Positions 1 through 14,688 are shown, counted from the stretch's first letter. The stretch is DNA of 64,000 nt from Trichoplax adhaerens (GCF_000150275.1 NW_002060945.1:1616199-1680198); one strand, 5' to 3'. The notes: generated by a model from the letters alone, not told the origin. Program-made: numbers and translations.

Positions 1-1362
1 TAGGCAACAATACAAGCGTATCACATTCACAAAATCAATAAAAGAACTTGTAGTAAATGCGTTTGTTTCCTTAAACTGGAAATACGATGTTAATTTTACA
101 ATGCTGCCCATGATACGTGCCACATTTGCAAGCATTCATTTTTATCTTTTCATAAATAGCGAAGAAATTTATTAAGCCAGAAGGTGCTTCTTGAATTAAG
201 CACTGAAGTCGTATTAGGCAGCCCAATTTAAAATTAATAGTTTATTCTCTTAACTTAATCTTGTAGTACTAATTTTACAATACTGCTAGCAGCAGCTCAT
301 TCTGACATAAAGTTACAATATATGCGACGTTTATAAATCAATTATATTACTTGTAGTCTATACAATAGAAAAGCTAATAAATGATGAAGTTGATCATAAA
401 AAAAATATTACACTTAACTATTGGAACATAGTACTGAATTGCATTATACGGTATAACGATACTGTTGAACAATGTCGCTTCAGGAAGCGCCAGAAAGAAT
501 CAAAATTTTAACATTAAAATCCAACTTTGGATGTTACGTTATAATATGCAAATTAAAATGGTCATTCGATCAATATATCGTAAAGTGATAAGAAAGATGT
601 ACATTGTACAGCTGTCATCATCGCATTTTACAACATCAATGTCGTACATGACTAAACATTAAATTCAAACATAATTTGGGTATAGCTTTATATGATACAG
701 TTAGACAATCTCAATTGTCCTTCCATCATCGCTAATATGTTTATAAAAAAGTGCAAATGATATTATCATACGTTGTTCCATTAATATTATCGCTATTTCT
801 TTCAACATTTTCAAAGGACATAATGTCAAGTCTATTATTAAGATTACCGTAAATTAGACGATTTCGATCATGAAATAATAACACCAAATCGGATCAACAG
901 ATTAAATATATAGGCGTCTATCTACGTCAAGAATAAAATAGATGAAATGAATAGGATAGAGAAGCATATCTTGCTTTGGATTCTTAAAATAAAATCCAAT
1001 AGATTATATTAGTCCAATTTCATACTAATAGCTCGAGTAATATTGTATCAAGGCATCGTTCAATCGTTATAAATAGAAATAAAAAAGTCATTCTGTAAGA
1101 AAAATAGTACATGTGATTATAAAAATAATACAGTCTTTACCTCAAACTTAATTATATTCAATCTTTTTAACAAAATAATATAAATTAAATAATTGCTAAA
1201 ATACAGCCACGAATTGTCGTCTTTGGCGAAGGTAATACAATGCTTAAAAAGAATTTTCTTTACGTATTCACTCACTACATTCTACACTTAGTAAACTCTT
1301 ATTACAGCAATCATCATTTTAAATAATATAAGTAGTATGAATATCGTTCTAAGAAGATGAGT
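1..1362. other. AT-rich stretch, no gene seen
   Basis: I see no convincing exon here on either strand. One reading frame of about 65 codons at 465-662 has no domain-like sequence and no good splice sites. The stretch may hold the 3' untranslated region of the minus-strand gene ending at 1363. Confidence 0.5.
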
Positions 1363-1693
1363 TCAACCATTAACCAAAGATCTTGCGAACTTATCCATTA
1401 CATTATGAACAGTGCAGAATAGTTCTTGTGCGCCAGCCTTTTTTCTATACCACTGCTAAATAATGGATGTAATTGTAAATGTTATAAAAGTAATTCTATA
1501 GTTGAGAAATTAATTTGCAGCCATATTAATTCGTTATACAGTACATAAAAAACCCAGACAACTACCAACCTACTACTTAGAAATTGAAGGGTTAAACTTT
1601 ACTTACCTGTAGACAGAGTCGTGCTTTGTTAATCTTCTTCCTTAATAGCATCGACGTTTCCGTAACGAAAGCTTCTAGCTTGTACTCGATTCA
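1363..1693 (-). CDS. Last two exons of an unrecognised gene
   Basis: Two minus-strand exons fit together. Exon A lies roughly at 1607-1693 and ends in a consensus GTAAGT donor (read on the minus strand at 1606-1601). Its frame reads ...ETSMLLRKKINKARLCLQ. Exon B, 1363-1455, follows a TAG acceptor, joins in phase 0 and reads QWYRKKAGAQELF... to ...FARSLVNG and a TGA stop. The joined tail is basic and helical-looking. I do not recognise the family. The upstream boundary of exon A is uncertain: an in-frame ATG (M-L-L-R-K-K) could be a start, or the exon could begin at an AG about 35-40 bases further upstream. A competing frame through 1629-1874 reads ...GADVWESMNRVQ... to a stop and could instead be the coding one. 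The gene lies just downstream of, and in the same direction as, the ABHD8-like gene. Confidence 0.35.
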
Positions 1694-1917
1694 TCGATTC
1701 CCAAACATCAGCACCAAATAAGTGTGAAAAATCGCGTCGTAGAAACCCCATTATAACTCTATCAATTCTATACAAGATAAAATAGAATAAATTATGATTT
1801 AATAATAAATGCCTGTAAAATTTTTTATATTTATCATACTCGATTAATATAATAGTAAGCCTAAGCATTAACATATTATTACAGTTTGGAACAATAAAAC
1901 CATGATTGAATAGCTGT

Positions 1918-4900
1918 CTAAACTAAATACCAATAATTAGCGCTAATTAATTGATAGATGGTACATTGGTCATACTTAGTAGGAAATTCCATCATCACGT
2001 TATGGCCTGCTTCTTCCACAATTTCAATATCAGATCCATAAATAACCTATAGCAGAAATGATGGTAGCATGAACATAAGTATGGCGTAATAATACTCTGA
2101 GATTATATGCAGTATTAGAACTTTGCATCTAAAGGTTAAGAAAACCAAAATTTAAAATGTGTTATCTTAGCGGTTATAATTTCTATTTTACCTCCTGCAA
2201 TTTTAGATCCTCTTCAGTATCGACTAATTTATCCTGTTCACCATGGATAATTAAAACTGGCAGATGTAATTCGTGATAATAACTTTCATCTCCTTCCTCC
2301 CAAATCTAATGTAAATGATTATTTATCAATCACAATTTCGTAATTTTTAAATTATTCTCGTAATATGAAAGGGTATAAAAAATAAATATCGTGACACGAT
2401 GATCTCATTTCCTTTAATAAGAATATTTCCTTATTTATATAGCAATTAACATCTGTGATCGCTACTTTGTGAATCTCACCTGTCCAAGCATCGTATGTTT
2501 AAGGGCGTAAGGGCGGACTAAAAATCCTCTCTTTTTAACTTTGACAGTATTATGCTTTGCATATGCATTCCTAATAATCATCATGAATAAAAAATGGACA
2601 TATTTTGTTAATCTGGTCTAATATCATCACTTAAATTCCATAATGCTTTCTTATATGATGGCAGAAAATCAATCACGATAGAACATAAATCAGATAAAAC
2701 TGTATTTTAAACTTAAACTATTAACCAAAATAAGAAAGCATTAATGAATAAAGATAATTTAGCAGTAAATTATAAACAATAAGACAGTGTATTAAACTCA
2801 TAGATATGGGTTTAATATACTATTTTACTGTTAATACATCATAGTGATTAATAGACTTATATCATAGAACAGCATACATCTGCAAAAATATCACCCAAAA
2901 TTTGTCATTATCTAGTATAATGCGAAAAAGTTGATTGAAATTACTTGAGAACTTTTAGTCATTAATTTTTCCAGTCATGCTCGAAGTAATTATAAATGAT
3001 TACTATATTACACTGTTCCATACTTGAAGCAGGCTAGAAATTTTAAGCACAACAAGAAATTCATACTTGCAACATAGATCAATATATGAACACTAGGATT
3101 GGCCATGAATATATTATAGACTAAATTTATTATAGTATACACAGATCTATCATTATTGCTGTTCCAAAATTATGATACTGAGATAAATACCTTGACATAA
3201 GAAATATTATTAAAAGTTGTATATAATATTAATGCGTACCGGTTTAAACTCGATTGTAATTGAATGAAATTGATGTTTAAAAGGCGAATAATTAACGAGT
3301 GATAGACGTATATAATCAAGTACTAATAGTTCAATTTCACGAAATGAATATCTATATAATTAGAACCTGTATTATAGCCAATGGAAATGCTACTTTATCA
3401 CTAGATGATACCATCTTTCTAACTAAAGGAACGTTTTCGCTAGTAGGCTCTAGTCAATGCTGTTACAATAATACAGTATAGCAAACACAGTAATCATAAC
3501 CACAGCCGCTCCAGCACAGCAGGGATTTAGTACGGATACAAATTTGAGAGAAATAAAAGAATCAAGTAGATATTACAGAAAGTAAACGATGGTGGCACCT
3601 TTCCGATAATTGATGTTTAGTCGAGGAGAAGATTAAAGAAAAGGAATGAACGAGCTTATAAAAATTGACAATATCGTACCACAGCAACTAATTATAGACA
3701 TGAGCCTAAGATTGTGTTCTCGATTGCTTTGAAGAAGCTAGTGATGTGAAATAAAATTATACGCTAATGTCTAGTCAAAGGTATAGTGACAGGCTAACTG
3801 ATTAATATATAATAAGCATTTCAAGAAAGCTAAGAATGGAATGATTATTACGGTATCTAAAAAATGTAACTTTTCATAGAAAAACCCCATTTTAGTTCTT
3901 TTAATTTTATCCATGAAATACTGTATATAACCAGAAATTTTATTGACAGTAAAATATAGCTTTACAAATAAAATTCCGTATTAATTTTTAACTTACCTAA
4001 TAAAATGCTTTGAAACTAGGGGAAACACACACTTTAATAAAAGCATAGGCGATGAAAAGATACAACCTGGATGAGGTTGCAATGGCGAGGGTAGACCACA
4101 GCTTATGAGAACTATTTTTAAAACGCGATTTTGCCTTTCTCTTGCCGTCAACGCGCAAAAGGAAGATCTATTTTAAATTATAAAATAATACAAGACATTT
4201 ATGTTAAATTGAATATGAAATTCAAAATAGTAAATATCCTAGAATAGTAATATCTTATTCTACAGTATGAGAATAAGAAAAAAATAATACGCTAAGTCTG
4301 CGTATTGATAATGTTACTTTAGTAAATTAATTTTACAGTATAGAAAAATCGCGAAAGATAATTATAAAATAGAATAGATTATTTCCTATAGAACACAACA
4401 GACAGTGACAACGACATCATTGATTGTTACTATAATAGAATTGATATTCTGTCGCGGTGAATTAGATCTTATTGTTTGTATGCTTCACGAGCTTCAAGAT
4501 ATAAACAGATTGCTATTAAATGAAATTATCGGGATTTTCGGATTTGATTTTAAATGAATATAAGTCGAAAATGGATAATTAAACCAGGTGGTAAAAAATA
4601 AATACATCAGTACACGTTTTATAAGAAGCTAATTTAGAAAATATTGATTTCAGTAAAGCTATCTACTTTGAATTTTTAGATATCGTATTGATTGAATCTG
4701 TCTATTACGCAGATATAAATTAGCAGTTGATTATATCATTGATAGTCGTAAATTGAGGATGACTAAGTTTTAAAATAGTCGTGGTAGGAATATTCACTTC
4801 TATAAAGTATTTTAAAGGAATTATGCAGCTTATCAGATATATTGAAAGTTATTGGTGAACCAATAACTGCTGTTATCTTATATTGTTGCGTAAAATTTCT

Positions 4901-5633
4901 TCGACGCAGGCATTATATTTGATGAATAGTGCTATTATCGAAACCAATTCCTCATTACAGTACTTAAAATGAATGATAATCTTAAGGCAGTAGCAAAAAA
5001 GTAAGTCCGTCTTTAATGATAGGCTTATTTTTGACAGTATTGATGATAAATGAAGCATAAAAAATAAAATTTGGTGATGAGTTAATAATGTATGCCTACA
5101 AGTATGACCTTTGGCAATAGTCAACGCCTCCATTCGTTACGTAATAACGATATTAACCGGTTATTAAACAACTGATTTACTTACCCATACGAATGTCCAA
5201 CCAAAAAATTGTTTTTACGATGGCAGTAGCGATCGAATATAGATAATACATCTTTACTCATTTCTTCAAAAGTGTATTTATTTTTTCCTCTCGGTGTATC
5301 ACTGTTTCCATGTCCTAACAGATCTGGTGCAATGGCGATGTAACCATGACTGCTAAAATGTTCTAACTGTGATTGCCAGACTAAATGCGAACCTCCAACA
5401 CCATGAATAAAAAATACTACAGGAGGATCAGCATTTTCCGATGTACTAGTATCATCGATCGTATTCAGATGATTTTCATCTGCCGGATTCGTTGCAGTTT
5501 GGCTATTTCTTCTTTTAATTGGTTTATAGATAGCAATATTTAGATATCGACCTAGTCGTACTTGAATTCTTCTAATATCAAAGGTGTAGCGTCGTGGTAA
5601 TACAACATGTTTAACTTTATTTTTCTTCGGCAT
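1918..5633 (-). CDS. ABHD8: ABHD8-like alpha/beta-hydrolase
   Basis: The five-exon model is 5633-5185, 4167-3997, 2570-2480, 2305-2192 and 2046-1918, and all phases agree. It encodes about 317 residues. The first exon holds the basic N-terminus and the oxyanion-region motif FFIHGVGGS. The nucleophile elbow G-H-S-Y-G (Ser about 148) is split by the first intron. The acid is the Asp of HGEQDKLV (about 262) and the histidine is in EEAGHNVMME (about 290), so the catalytic triad is intact. Human ABHD8 has the same order, including the GHSYG elbow, the Leu-rich cap segment and an LGQ-W-EGDE stretch before the acid strand. The protein is shorter than mammalian ABHD8, mainly at the N-terminus. All donors are GT and all acceptors AG. 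The physiological substrate of ABHD8 is not established. ABHD4/5 are the nearest alternatives, but the GHSYG serine and cap sequence favour ABHD8. Confidence 0.9.
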
Positions 5634-7783
5634 GTTTTATTATTAAAATAGATCAATTTTTCTGATAAAAAGTAAATGATTTATTGTAAATTAGGATTTA
5701 TAAGCTATAGCATGAAGTGTATGACATGGATAGCGTAGTAGAAGTTTGTCATCAGTGGAGTAGCTAATTAATTACCGGACTAACAACTAGAATCATACAG
5801 TACAACGACGTCTACATATTTTATTTCACGTAGTAATTGGCTGCCGTTGTATCCATTCTAATCGACGAAGACGATCTCTCTTGAACAACTTGTAAGATCT
5901 TGTTTGGCCTATGATTAAAGGATATGATAACAAAATAATCTCATCATTGTCTACCGGAAAATCTGGACAATATTGTTATATTTTTCTTCTTTTACAACGT
6001 TGAAGGTGATCAAGCCAAGTCCAGATCGAAACGATGTTCTATATGGTATTCAATAGCAACGCCAACAAATAGCGGTAAACGTATCAAAACAGGAAAATAT
6101 TGACTAAATATGACCAAGGTTAGCTATGATCAAGCTAGAAATATCCAAACAATTGCCTGTAACGGTAATAAATACTCGTAGATAAGCAATTTGATCCTCC
6201 CCGGATAGTGTACTCCTACAGTATATATATGTATACAAGCAATATGAATTACAAATACAAGTATACAGTATAACCTATTCTATAGTAAGGTCTATACTAT
6301 ACCTCTAGAGTCCACTAGTCATTTTGTTATTCTATTCTGATTACAATTGAAAATAGCAAGATGACCATGAAATAACAGTGGGATATCGATACTGTCACGT
6401 TTTCCTCTTTCAGATATGACCTCTATCATTCAATATCGATTTTAAATTGGTATTGAAGACAGCTGATTTCGATCCCTAAGCAGCCTTTTTTCAAGCGAAA
6501 AGGTACATGGTGACTATTATGAATATGTATTGAATCGTTTCCATGGCAATGGATGAAGACAAAGCGCATGTCACCATGCTAAAAACTAGAGAGCTTGGAC
6601 TTGGAACAGTCTACTGTTGCTAGTATGAGGAAGTGGGATATTGTTCTGTATGGCATAGCATTGTACAGTAAATGTACACCCAATGTACAGTAGTCTAGCG
6701 TAGTAGGTGTTTTAGTAATGCCTGACTGTATATTAAGATGGAGTAAAGAAAGGCTTTCCAACCACCTTCTTTTAGGAACAAACCATGCAATAAGTATGGA
6801 CGTATGGACAGTTTGGACACGTGGACCAGGCGTAATTGCAATTGCCAATTCATATTATTAACTTATACTATAACTGTAAATGCAAAGTTCCTTCGACTGT
6901 GCAATGCTGCCAAGAGACTATATGCAACTAGGCATCTTTACTAGCTCTACTGACAGCTAGGCAACGGAAGCAATGATCAATCAGTACTAAACTTCAATTA
7001 AATTCTAGTGGGTTTGTTATTGTCTAATCTTGATAAAATCATGCTAATTAATAAAGTAGCCTAATGAATGGATCAGTGTAGATCCAAAAGAGCTACAGGC
7101 TAGCTAGTGACATTCAATTTCCATAGCTGCTATCACAGCTGTTGCTCGAGCCGGCAGGTGCAGAATTGTGCAGCCATCAATCGTGTGACCCTATGAGGAC
7201 AGTGTTGGCTGGCAGTAGATTATAACCCCGCTCAAATAAGTCAAGAATACAGTACAAAAGTACAACCTAAGTCAAAGAACAGGCTGTAACAAAGGGTTAT
7301 AACTCAAATCGAAAACCAGGAATCACGAATAACCCGTGTTTTTTCCAACACTGTATATGGCTGGAATCCATATTGCAGATGATAGTCGAATCCGCTCGCA
7401 AATTATCACCGCTCGAACAGGCCGATGGTGCCAGTATAAATGAAGTCTTCACTTTCCTTTACGGTGGTGTGTATAAGCGAAGTAAATAGAATCTGCAGTA
7501 CCTTGCCCACTGCACCGTAGAGTCTACAGTACAGGATACTGTACTAGGTTACAGTACTGTACTGTACACTGTACTGGACTGTATCGATCGATTTCGGTAC
7601 GGTACCTTAATAAAAGAAGGCGGGCGAAGGCATAAGACAAGACTTAGGACACCTCCAGCTCATGACTCTGAATCATTCCATCTTGATCAGCTCTATATTT
7701 GCCAATAAATCTACTATCAAGTTTTCTATTCCTATTAAGCCTAGCTCAAACTACTCAATAACAACCAAGACAATTAATTGATC
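5634..7783. other. Intergenic, 5' flanks of ABHD8-like and ADPGK
   Basis: The two flanking genes diverge from this 2.1 kb gap, which would contain both promoters. I find no coding exon; the frame at 6579-6848 on the minus strand has no recognisable content. Near the ADPGK start the sequence becomes rich in GTACTGTAC-type self-complementary runs (7524-7606, annotated separately). Confidence 0.5.
7524..7606. repeat. GTACTGTAC-rich self-complementary run
   Basis: A short tract made of overlapping TACAGTAC/GTACTGTAC words, which can fold back on themselves. The same words recur at 31861-32040 and 33641-33720, so this is a dispersed low-complexity motif and not a unique promoter site. It lies about 180 bases upstream of the ADPGK start codon. 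Confidence 0.6.
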
Positions 7784-10073
7784 ATGGAGTTTCGAATGAT
7801 TCTTTTGGCTATCGTCACTTTTTTATTAGCTTATAATTATGATCTTGATCCAAATTCGAAAAGGGAAGCCGATACCATCCAAGGTTGGCAGCAACAGCTG
7901 GATTTAGACAGTGCCAATTCTCAAATTCGAATCGCTGTTGGGTAAATGATCTCTAGTTTAATGAATGATACAATAGATGATGGTGTTATTAGCTTACTAT
8001 ATGCAATAGAGCTGTAGAATCTACATGAAATATGATGGTGTTCATCTTTATTGCAAAGATGAACGATAGATTAAGGTACTCAATTCATTTACTCGTACGT
8101 TTGTAAAATGTACCAGCATGTCAGAAAGTTCCTGGAGATGCTATCATCCAAATTGTAAATGGCAATGTTATGTCACCATTAGAATGGATGCCCCAGATAA
8201 TTCGATTAGGCTTGAATTTGATGTTTGAAACTGTAATTTAACCTTCATAAATGCAACAAGTGTACTTAGAATGGACGTGATAAATCACTCTAAAATTGTA
8301 AGACTTATCAGCGAAGTAAAGTAGTCAAATGGAATCAGATATTCAAAATACTATCATACAAGACACAATTTACCAAATGAGAAGTGACTGAGTTGACTTT
8401 TGTATCGGTCTAATAGATCACTTTAATAGATCTACTTCAAAGTTAAGAAAAATATGACCATATCAACATACTGTAGTATATTTGTTGTGATCTCTTACTG
8501 TTTGCACATCTGGATTGTTTTACAATAAACGTAATTAATTTTCATTCTAGATTGAATGCTAATGTTGACTTGATCTTACCCGGCGTTGATCTATTAAACG
8601 AGTTGGGAGCTAAACCTAATGGCACTAGTGATCATTTGTTATTGAGAAATGTCAACGATGTTCAAGACTGTTTTGCACGCTCCATGAAATCTTGCTCTGC
8701 AGCGGAAAGGACTATGGAATCTAGGACACTATATCAGGAAATTGTTGCCAGCGCCGAGAAAATTAAACTTGCTAGGGTATTTTATTGAGCCTCTCATTCA
8801 TTTCAAGCATATGTTATTATAAGTGTTTATAATGTGAACTTGACTAAGGACAAATCTAATGGAATTTAGCATCGTATTGGAGGGAATGCTGCACTCTTGG
8901 GAGAAACTATAGCTAACCTTTTACCTAATGCATCAGTAAGTTCATTATTGAACCAATAGTCAGACTTAATAAATGGCCATAGATCTTAGCATAATATGAT
9001 CTTGATAGAAAATTATAGCTATAACTGCACGTATTGCCATTGCTTTACTGCCATCCAGTATATTAATTTTACCGCATGCGGTATCTTGGTGTTATCGATT
9101 TTACTAGATATTACTTGTTGGACCTGTAGGCCCTAGGCTAAAATCCTTATTAAATCCCAGAATTAAGGTTCCTGTTGTTGCAGAGCAAGATGAAGTTCAC
9201 TTAATTTTAGAATATGAAAGAGACGAGAAATGGGGTGATATCAAAGCTTCATGTGCTAATCGATTTATTATGTCCAACGATATTGCTAATTCCGACTTGC
9301 AAGCGATTGAAACTTTTGCTAAAAATCTAAAAGAATTTCAACCTAATGTGGTTGTTATCTCCGGCCTACACCTTATGGAGAATAAACCGAAAGAATTTAG
9401 GATGCGCAAGTTAAAAGCTATGATTGAGATTCTAGGCACTTTGCCAAGTCAAATCCCAATCCACCTTGAACTTGCAAGTATGGCGGATATCGATTTTGTT
9501 CGTGATGTTGTTAACACTCTCTTACCTCATATTAATTCACTTGGCTTAAATGAACAAGAGTTACACGCTGTTTCGCGTGCGTTAAATGGGCCTCATACCA
9601 AAGAGGATTGGACAGGAACTCCAGAGATTGCCCTTGTTGGTGACATCTTATACTGGCTACTACACAAATTCAGCCAGCTTGAGGATTCAAAATTATCCCG
9701 TATTCACTTTCATTCTCTAACTTATCACATAGTAAGCCAGCTAGCAGGAAGTTGGAATAATTCTTTAACTGCTACAGGAGCTGCAGCTCGATTAGCTGGT
9801 TTAAGAGCCTGTAATAGACCTGAAATTGTACCTCAAGAGGTTGAGTTACAACTTCCTTCAGCCTTTATTGTTTCTCTGACTAATTCTACGTTACGCCGAT
9901 CTGCTATCATTTATGATCCTCGTAAACCTGTTAGCAAATGGAGCAGGGGTAGTATAGATATGTTCTTAAGCCCTGTATTGGTTTGTAAAAAGCCGAGAGA
10001 AACGGTTGGATTAGGTGATGCCATTTCTGGCACGGGCTTATTGTATTCGAAATTTATCAATTCGAAGATATAA
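7784..10073 (+). CDS. ADPGK: ADP-dependent glucokinase
   Basis: The four exons 7784-7941, 8551-8776, 8870-8935 and 9108-10073 join in phase to about 471 residues; human ADPGK is about 497. The enzyme phosphorylates glucose using ADP as donor; the animal protein is associated with the endoplasmic reticulum. Residues 1-17 are a hydrophobic leader (MEFRMILLAIVTFLLAY), fitting an ER signal or anchor. Family signatures follow in order: LNANVDLILPGVDLL, the RIGGNAALLGE glycine stretch, LLVGPVGPRL, EVHLILEYE, VISGLHLME, IHLELASM and the C-terminal VGLGDAISGTG, whose Asp (about 454) is the catalytic base of this ribokinase-like fold. Nothing key is missing. The start codon is the first ATG directly before the leader. 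The last exon carries two-thirds of the protein uninterrupted. Confidence 0.95.
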
Positions 10074-13000
10074 TCAATAATGATGTATCTTGTTACCTTT
10101 TATTAAATATATTGAATTTGCTGTCTTTAGTTTAAACTATTTCCATTTTAGATATTACCTATCCAGGTTATAAAGTATTTATTTTCTTTTACTGTAAATA
10201 ATTATGAATGTAGTAAATGAGTAAAAACGATAGCATTATGAAATTTGTGAACACACTAAATTACGTAGAACTTCATAAAACTTTAACTGGCTTTGTCCCC
10301 GTTAAATTGTATTAGCTTATCCATGGTCGACAAACAATGCGTACTTTTTTCAATTCGAGAATATATTTTCCTTTAAATGGTAAAGCAACCAGGAAGTTAT
10401 TATCCTGAAATGAATTTCGTAAAGTACTCGTACTGAATTTAAAAAGCTATGGCCATTTAGCCAACATCTGAATTATATAAGATTAAGCTGATTTGTATCT
10501 AATAATATAGAAAAAATAAAGTGTATCATGTATGATTTCAAATAAAACAATGTAGTTGCTAAGTAAATATAAGGAAGACAATTGTCTATGAGTATTTCAT
10601 AATCAAGGAGGCGAATACAAATCTTTGATATTGTATCGCATTATGTAGTACTGTAGTACTATAGTTTTTAATTTATAATACTGTATTTCCATAACATGAC
10701 TTATCACTAAACGATGAGTAGTAATCCAATAAACAGATTTAACTGGCTTACTCGCTGAAGATGATAATTTCTATGCGATTCGAAAATATCGATATAGGGT
10801 AGACGCAAGATAAGTGTCGCTTGATAATAGCTACGAAAGAAAAGTTGGCTTACAGAATTTGACAGTGTCTATAGCCATAAATTACTTGCTTAAATACATT
10901 AATGAAAACAGCTAGTTGTATTGTTTTGATATATCAGTTGTAGTACATACCGGTACTTAGTTAACAGATAAACTTATTTCTTTTCAATGCGTCAATATCG
11001 CGTAGACTAATAACTTAATACCTCATTTGTTCTCGTATATTTATTACTAATCGTTAAAGTAAATGATGGCTTCAAATTGTTTAATTTCATTTTATATCTG
11101 AAAGTGGTACATTTAGTAAACTTGGCGAATAATAGCTGTAGATAATGCAAAATTTTATTATTAGGAAGAGTCTATGATATGGCACCACTATACTCTACAG
11201 CGATTTATTGCAACTTATTTTATGAAGTAAAATACAATATTCAGTCAAACGTTCGCCCCAAATTCTTCCATATTCTAGGGTTCAATCGCATTATTAAAAT
11301 TAAAGATTTTTGATCGCTGTCTGGTATCCCATTTAGAGTGTTTCATATATTATTAACTCGATTTGATAACTGAAAATACATTGTTTACTTAACTAATTAC
11401 AGTAAATGCAGAACTAACTTTCTGTTAATCAAAAGCAAAGTACCGAGTATCTCGAATATACTGTAGTAAATTCGATTTATTTACCGCCTGAATAATAAGC
11501 AATATAGCGCAGGATTTAGGAATTAACGGATGTCATCCTCTTGATATTTTTTTTAAAATACGGTCATGAAAGGGCATGATTAATTTTTTCTCATAAAATG
11601 AAAGCTAGAAGCAAATTAAATGGCTTGACTATTAATAGTTTAGTAAAGCTAGATAGATAAAATCAGTATGCTGGAAAATCAACAGGTGGTTTTATTAATT
11701 ATATCGTTTCCAATATCTACTCTCTGATAATTATTAGTAGTGAAAAGACCAACTCATTCAAAAGTTTCCTATTGACAGGGAGTGCTGGCTTTATCAGCAA
11801 AGTGTACATATATATCTTAAGTTTATATAATAGTAACTTAAATCATGAATAACAGGCAGAAATCAACGAAATAAAAATTAAGTTACGATCAAAATCAAAA
11901 TTATACGCATGGCCATCATCCTATAGCAGTGTTTATATGTTATACTAGATTTGAGTTATAATCAGATAGAAAACCTTAAAAATTCTGTTATAGATGGAAG
12001 TATTAACAAACAAAAGGAAGTAATTGACGAATTCGATGAAAAGAGGACGGAAACATTACTTTAATCGCGTCAACGAAGAAGTATTACCTTCTTCTTGGAC
12101 TATTGATCTCATAATTTAATTATAGATGATGACTTAAGTAGGTCCGTTATTAAAATTACAATTGGTGTCATTTATATTCTTACATTAACGAAATGACTAC
12201 TGCCAATCAGAATGATAGCAAATTGAATGGAAAATCATAAAGGGATTTCAATCGACGTATGATGACGACAGCAAACACGGAAGTTTAGAAAAATTTATTT
12301 GTTTAAACCAGTATAAGATTCATTTGTTAATTTCTTGTTACGATTTTGACTCAATCTTAGGATTATTATCAGGCTATCAATAGGTCTTCAACTACTAGAT
12401 TGATTTTAGTTGATATCGATCCGAGCAAATTGATACTACTATTGAGTCGATGAATACTTTCAAGTAGTAGCATCATCTTTTATTTCATCATTATAGGTGT
12501 TCATGATCGGTAAGGTTGTACTTAATTTGCTTTATAAATTTATGGAACACAATTCACTAATTAAGAAACAATCATACATCATCAGTCCATTACAATAACA
12601 TTTTTTTTATTTTGATGGTAATCATAGAATAGAATTTTAAATCATATAGTAGAATACTATAAAGAGCAATTGATAGAAATATCCAGTCAGTAACTATTGT
12701 AATAGAACTTCTAATGACAGGCTAATCCTTATCATTTCATGAAAGGTTAGCTATCTAAGAGGCTTAATTGTCATTGTTTGACCTTTAATTACCTCTTAAT
12801 ATCACACAGAATAGTATATGAGAGGTCAATCGATGTACGATAGTTGTATCATTATTTCAATACTTTTCTGCACAATAAATTACGCATTTTATTTTCTTCA
12901 GGCCCTAGGCATCGAAAAACATCAAAAAGAGGCCGATCTATTGAACGTTTTTCTTATCATTAACTCTATTAAGCGAATCAATTTACATTTTTAGATAGCT

Positions 13001-14688
13001 ACAACGATGATAATTATTAATGACGACAGCAACGGGCACAACCTATTAATGATAATTATGGATTCATTAAGTGACTGCTAAGATATTTCTTTTTTCATAC
13101 TATTCTCATCAGTTCTATTAGGAGCACCACTTTAGGCTATTCTCCTCATCATTTGTCACCATAATGTAGATTAAGATTTGATTATAACTCTATAATTGCA
13201 GTTCTAGATGGCATAATAACATCTTGGCTAACTATCAGATTAAGAGGATTATTAATTTTGAAAAATAAAAAACAAACCTACCAATGATTAGCATTGAGAA
13301 TAGAATAGAATGAGAACCTGAATAGATTAATCACATCAAGAGGATAACATCACACAATTGGACGCTAATTTTATTAAAATTTGATTTTTGGCAGTTTGCA
13401 GACTCGATTTAATAGAATAAATGAAATGATATTAAATGTAAACAAAAATAGTTTAAAGTTGAAAATCGACAAAATTCAAATCCATTCAACGGAATTAATA
13501 AACCATTTCCATTATAGTACTGATGTAACCTATACATAGCATATCTACGCTGGTTACGTGCATACTAAATTACGAAACGTTAACATTTATACCATGATAT
13601 GCGATATCTGCCCATTCTATCTATTAACATAATGTACCATCTGCCTCATTTAGAGGTTGTTATTTATCCGCCATCAACTTAGTGAATAAATCTACTCCTT
13701 ACAATCAATCTGTAATTGTAACACTAACAGAATTATATATAACTAACACTCGAATTACGTGATAGAACAACACCAAATGCCACATTTTATGTTTTACCAT
13801 ATATGAAAAACTGGCAGCAATAAGTGCAAAAAGGAATAGCAATGGCTGTATTAACTTATCTATGAATATATCGCTATCCCTATTTCATATAGTTTGAGAT
13901 GGATCTGGTAATGGAGTATCGAAGAATTAGAGGGAAAAAGTGAATAATAAAATCATTCTCCATACTGCATTATAATAAAGAAAACGTATAAAGTAAAGTG
14001 TGGGATGGAATCAATAAGAGATAGGTGTGAGTAAAAAGCAAAAGAATCTGTTCCTCCTTGTTTTCTGGCTCATTTTAATTGGATTATTTGACAATGACCA
14101 CTGTCAGTGCATACTTTGCTTAATTTATTATTCTCCAGTTATTTAGTTGAATAAGGTCATCAATGTCCTTGTACATCATTTCTACTGTCTTTCCTCGCCT
14201 ACCGAATAACAATCAATCGATAAATTATTCTCATCAGCAGTAGGTCTATTTGCTCTGCATGATGGCATTCTCTCGCCTGTACAATAATTACAATGACTCT
14301 CTTCGTCTTCTCAAAGGATGGGTATAATCCTACGCAAGCTCTCAATTTAACTTGAATAAAAAAGTTAGCATAGCTAATATTTGAATTAGTCATGTTCCAA
14401 TCCTGTTGTTGATAATAGTATTGTGCAAAATTAAACAATTAAAGTAGTTCCGAATTCTAGCATTGACAGTACCAACACATCTGTAACAGCTAGCTAACGG
14501 CCTCATACCTACTACAACATTGATATTTCTATGCTTCTGTAAGTGGCCAAAATCCATTTTTTAACTTTCGTAACTAATGAAATCTTTCTCAATTTACTAT
14601 AAGCTATAAATATTATTCGTTTTTCATCCATCGATTGATATATTTAGGTTCCAATAAGAGCAAATCTATACAAATTTGAACTTCAACC
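10074..14688. other. Intergenic, no gene recognised
   Basis: A 4.6 kb AT-rich gap between two plus-strand genes. I read both strands and found no exon with good splice sites or domain-like content. The frame at 14199-14438 on the minus strand looks random. The left end must hold the ADPGK 3' untranslated region; an ATTAAA hexamer lies at 10102-10107. Confidence 0.5.

Noticed and set aside
4873-5133. 86-codon minus-strand frame inside the first ABHD8-like intron
   Set aside because: The exon completing the GHSYG elbow is at 3997-4167 and joins in phase; this frame lacks any match and is intronic.
8552-8788. Separate 78-codon gene
   Set aside because: It is exon 2 of ADPGK running past its donor into the intron.
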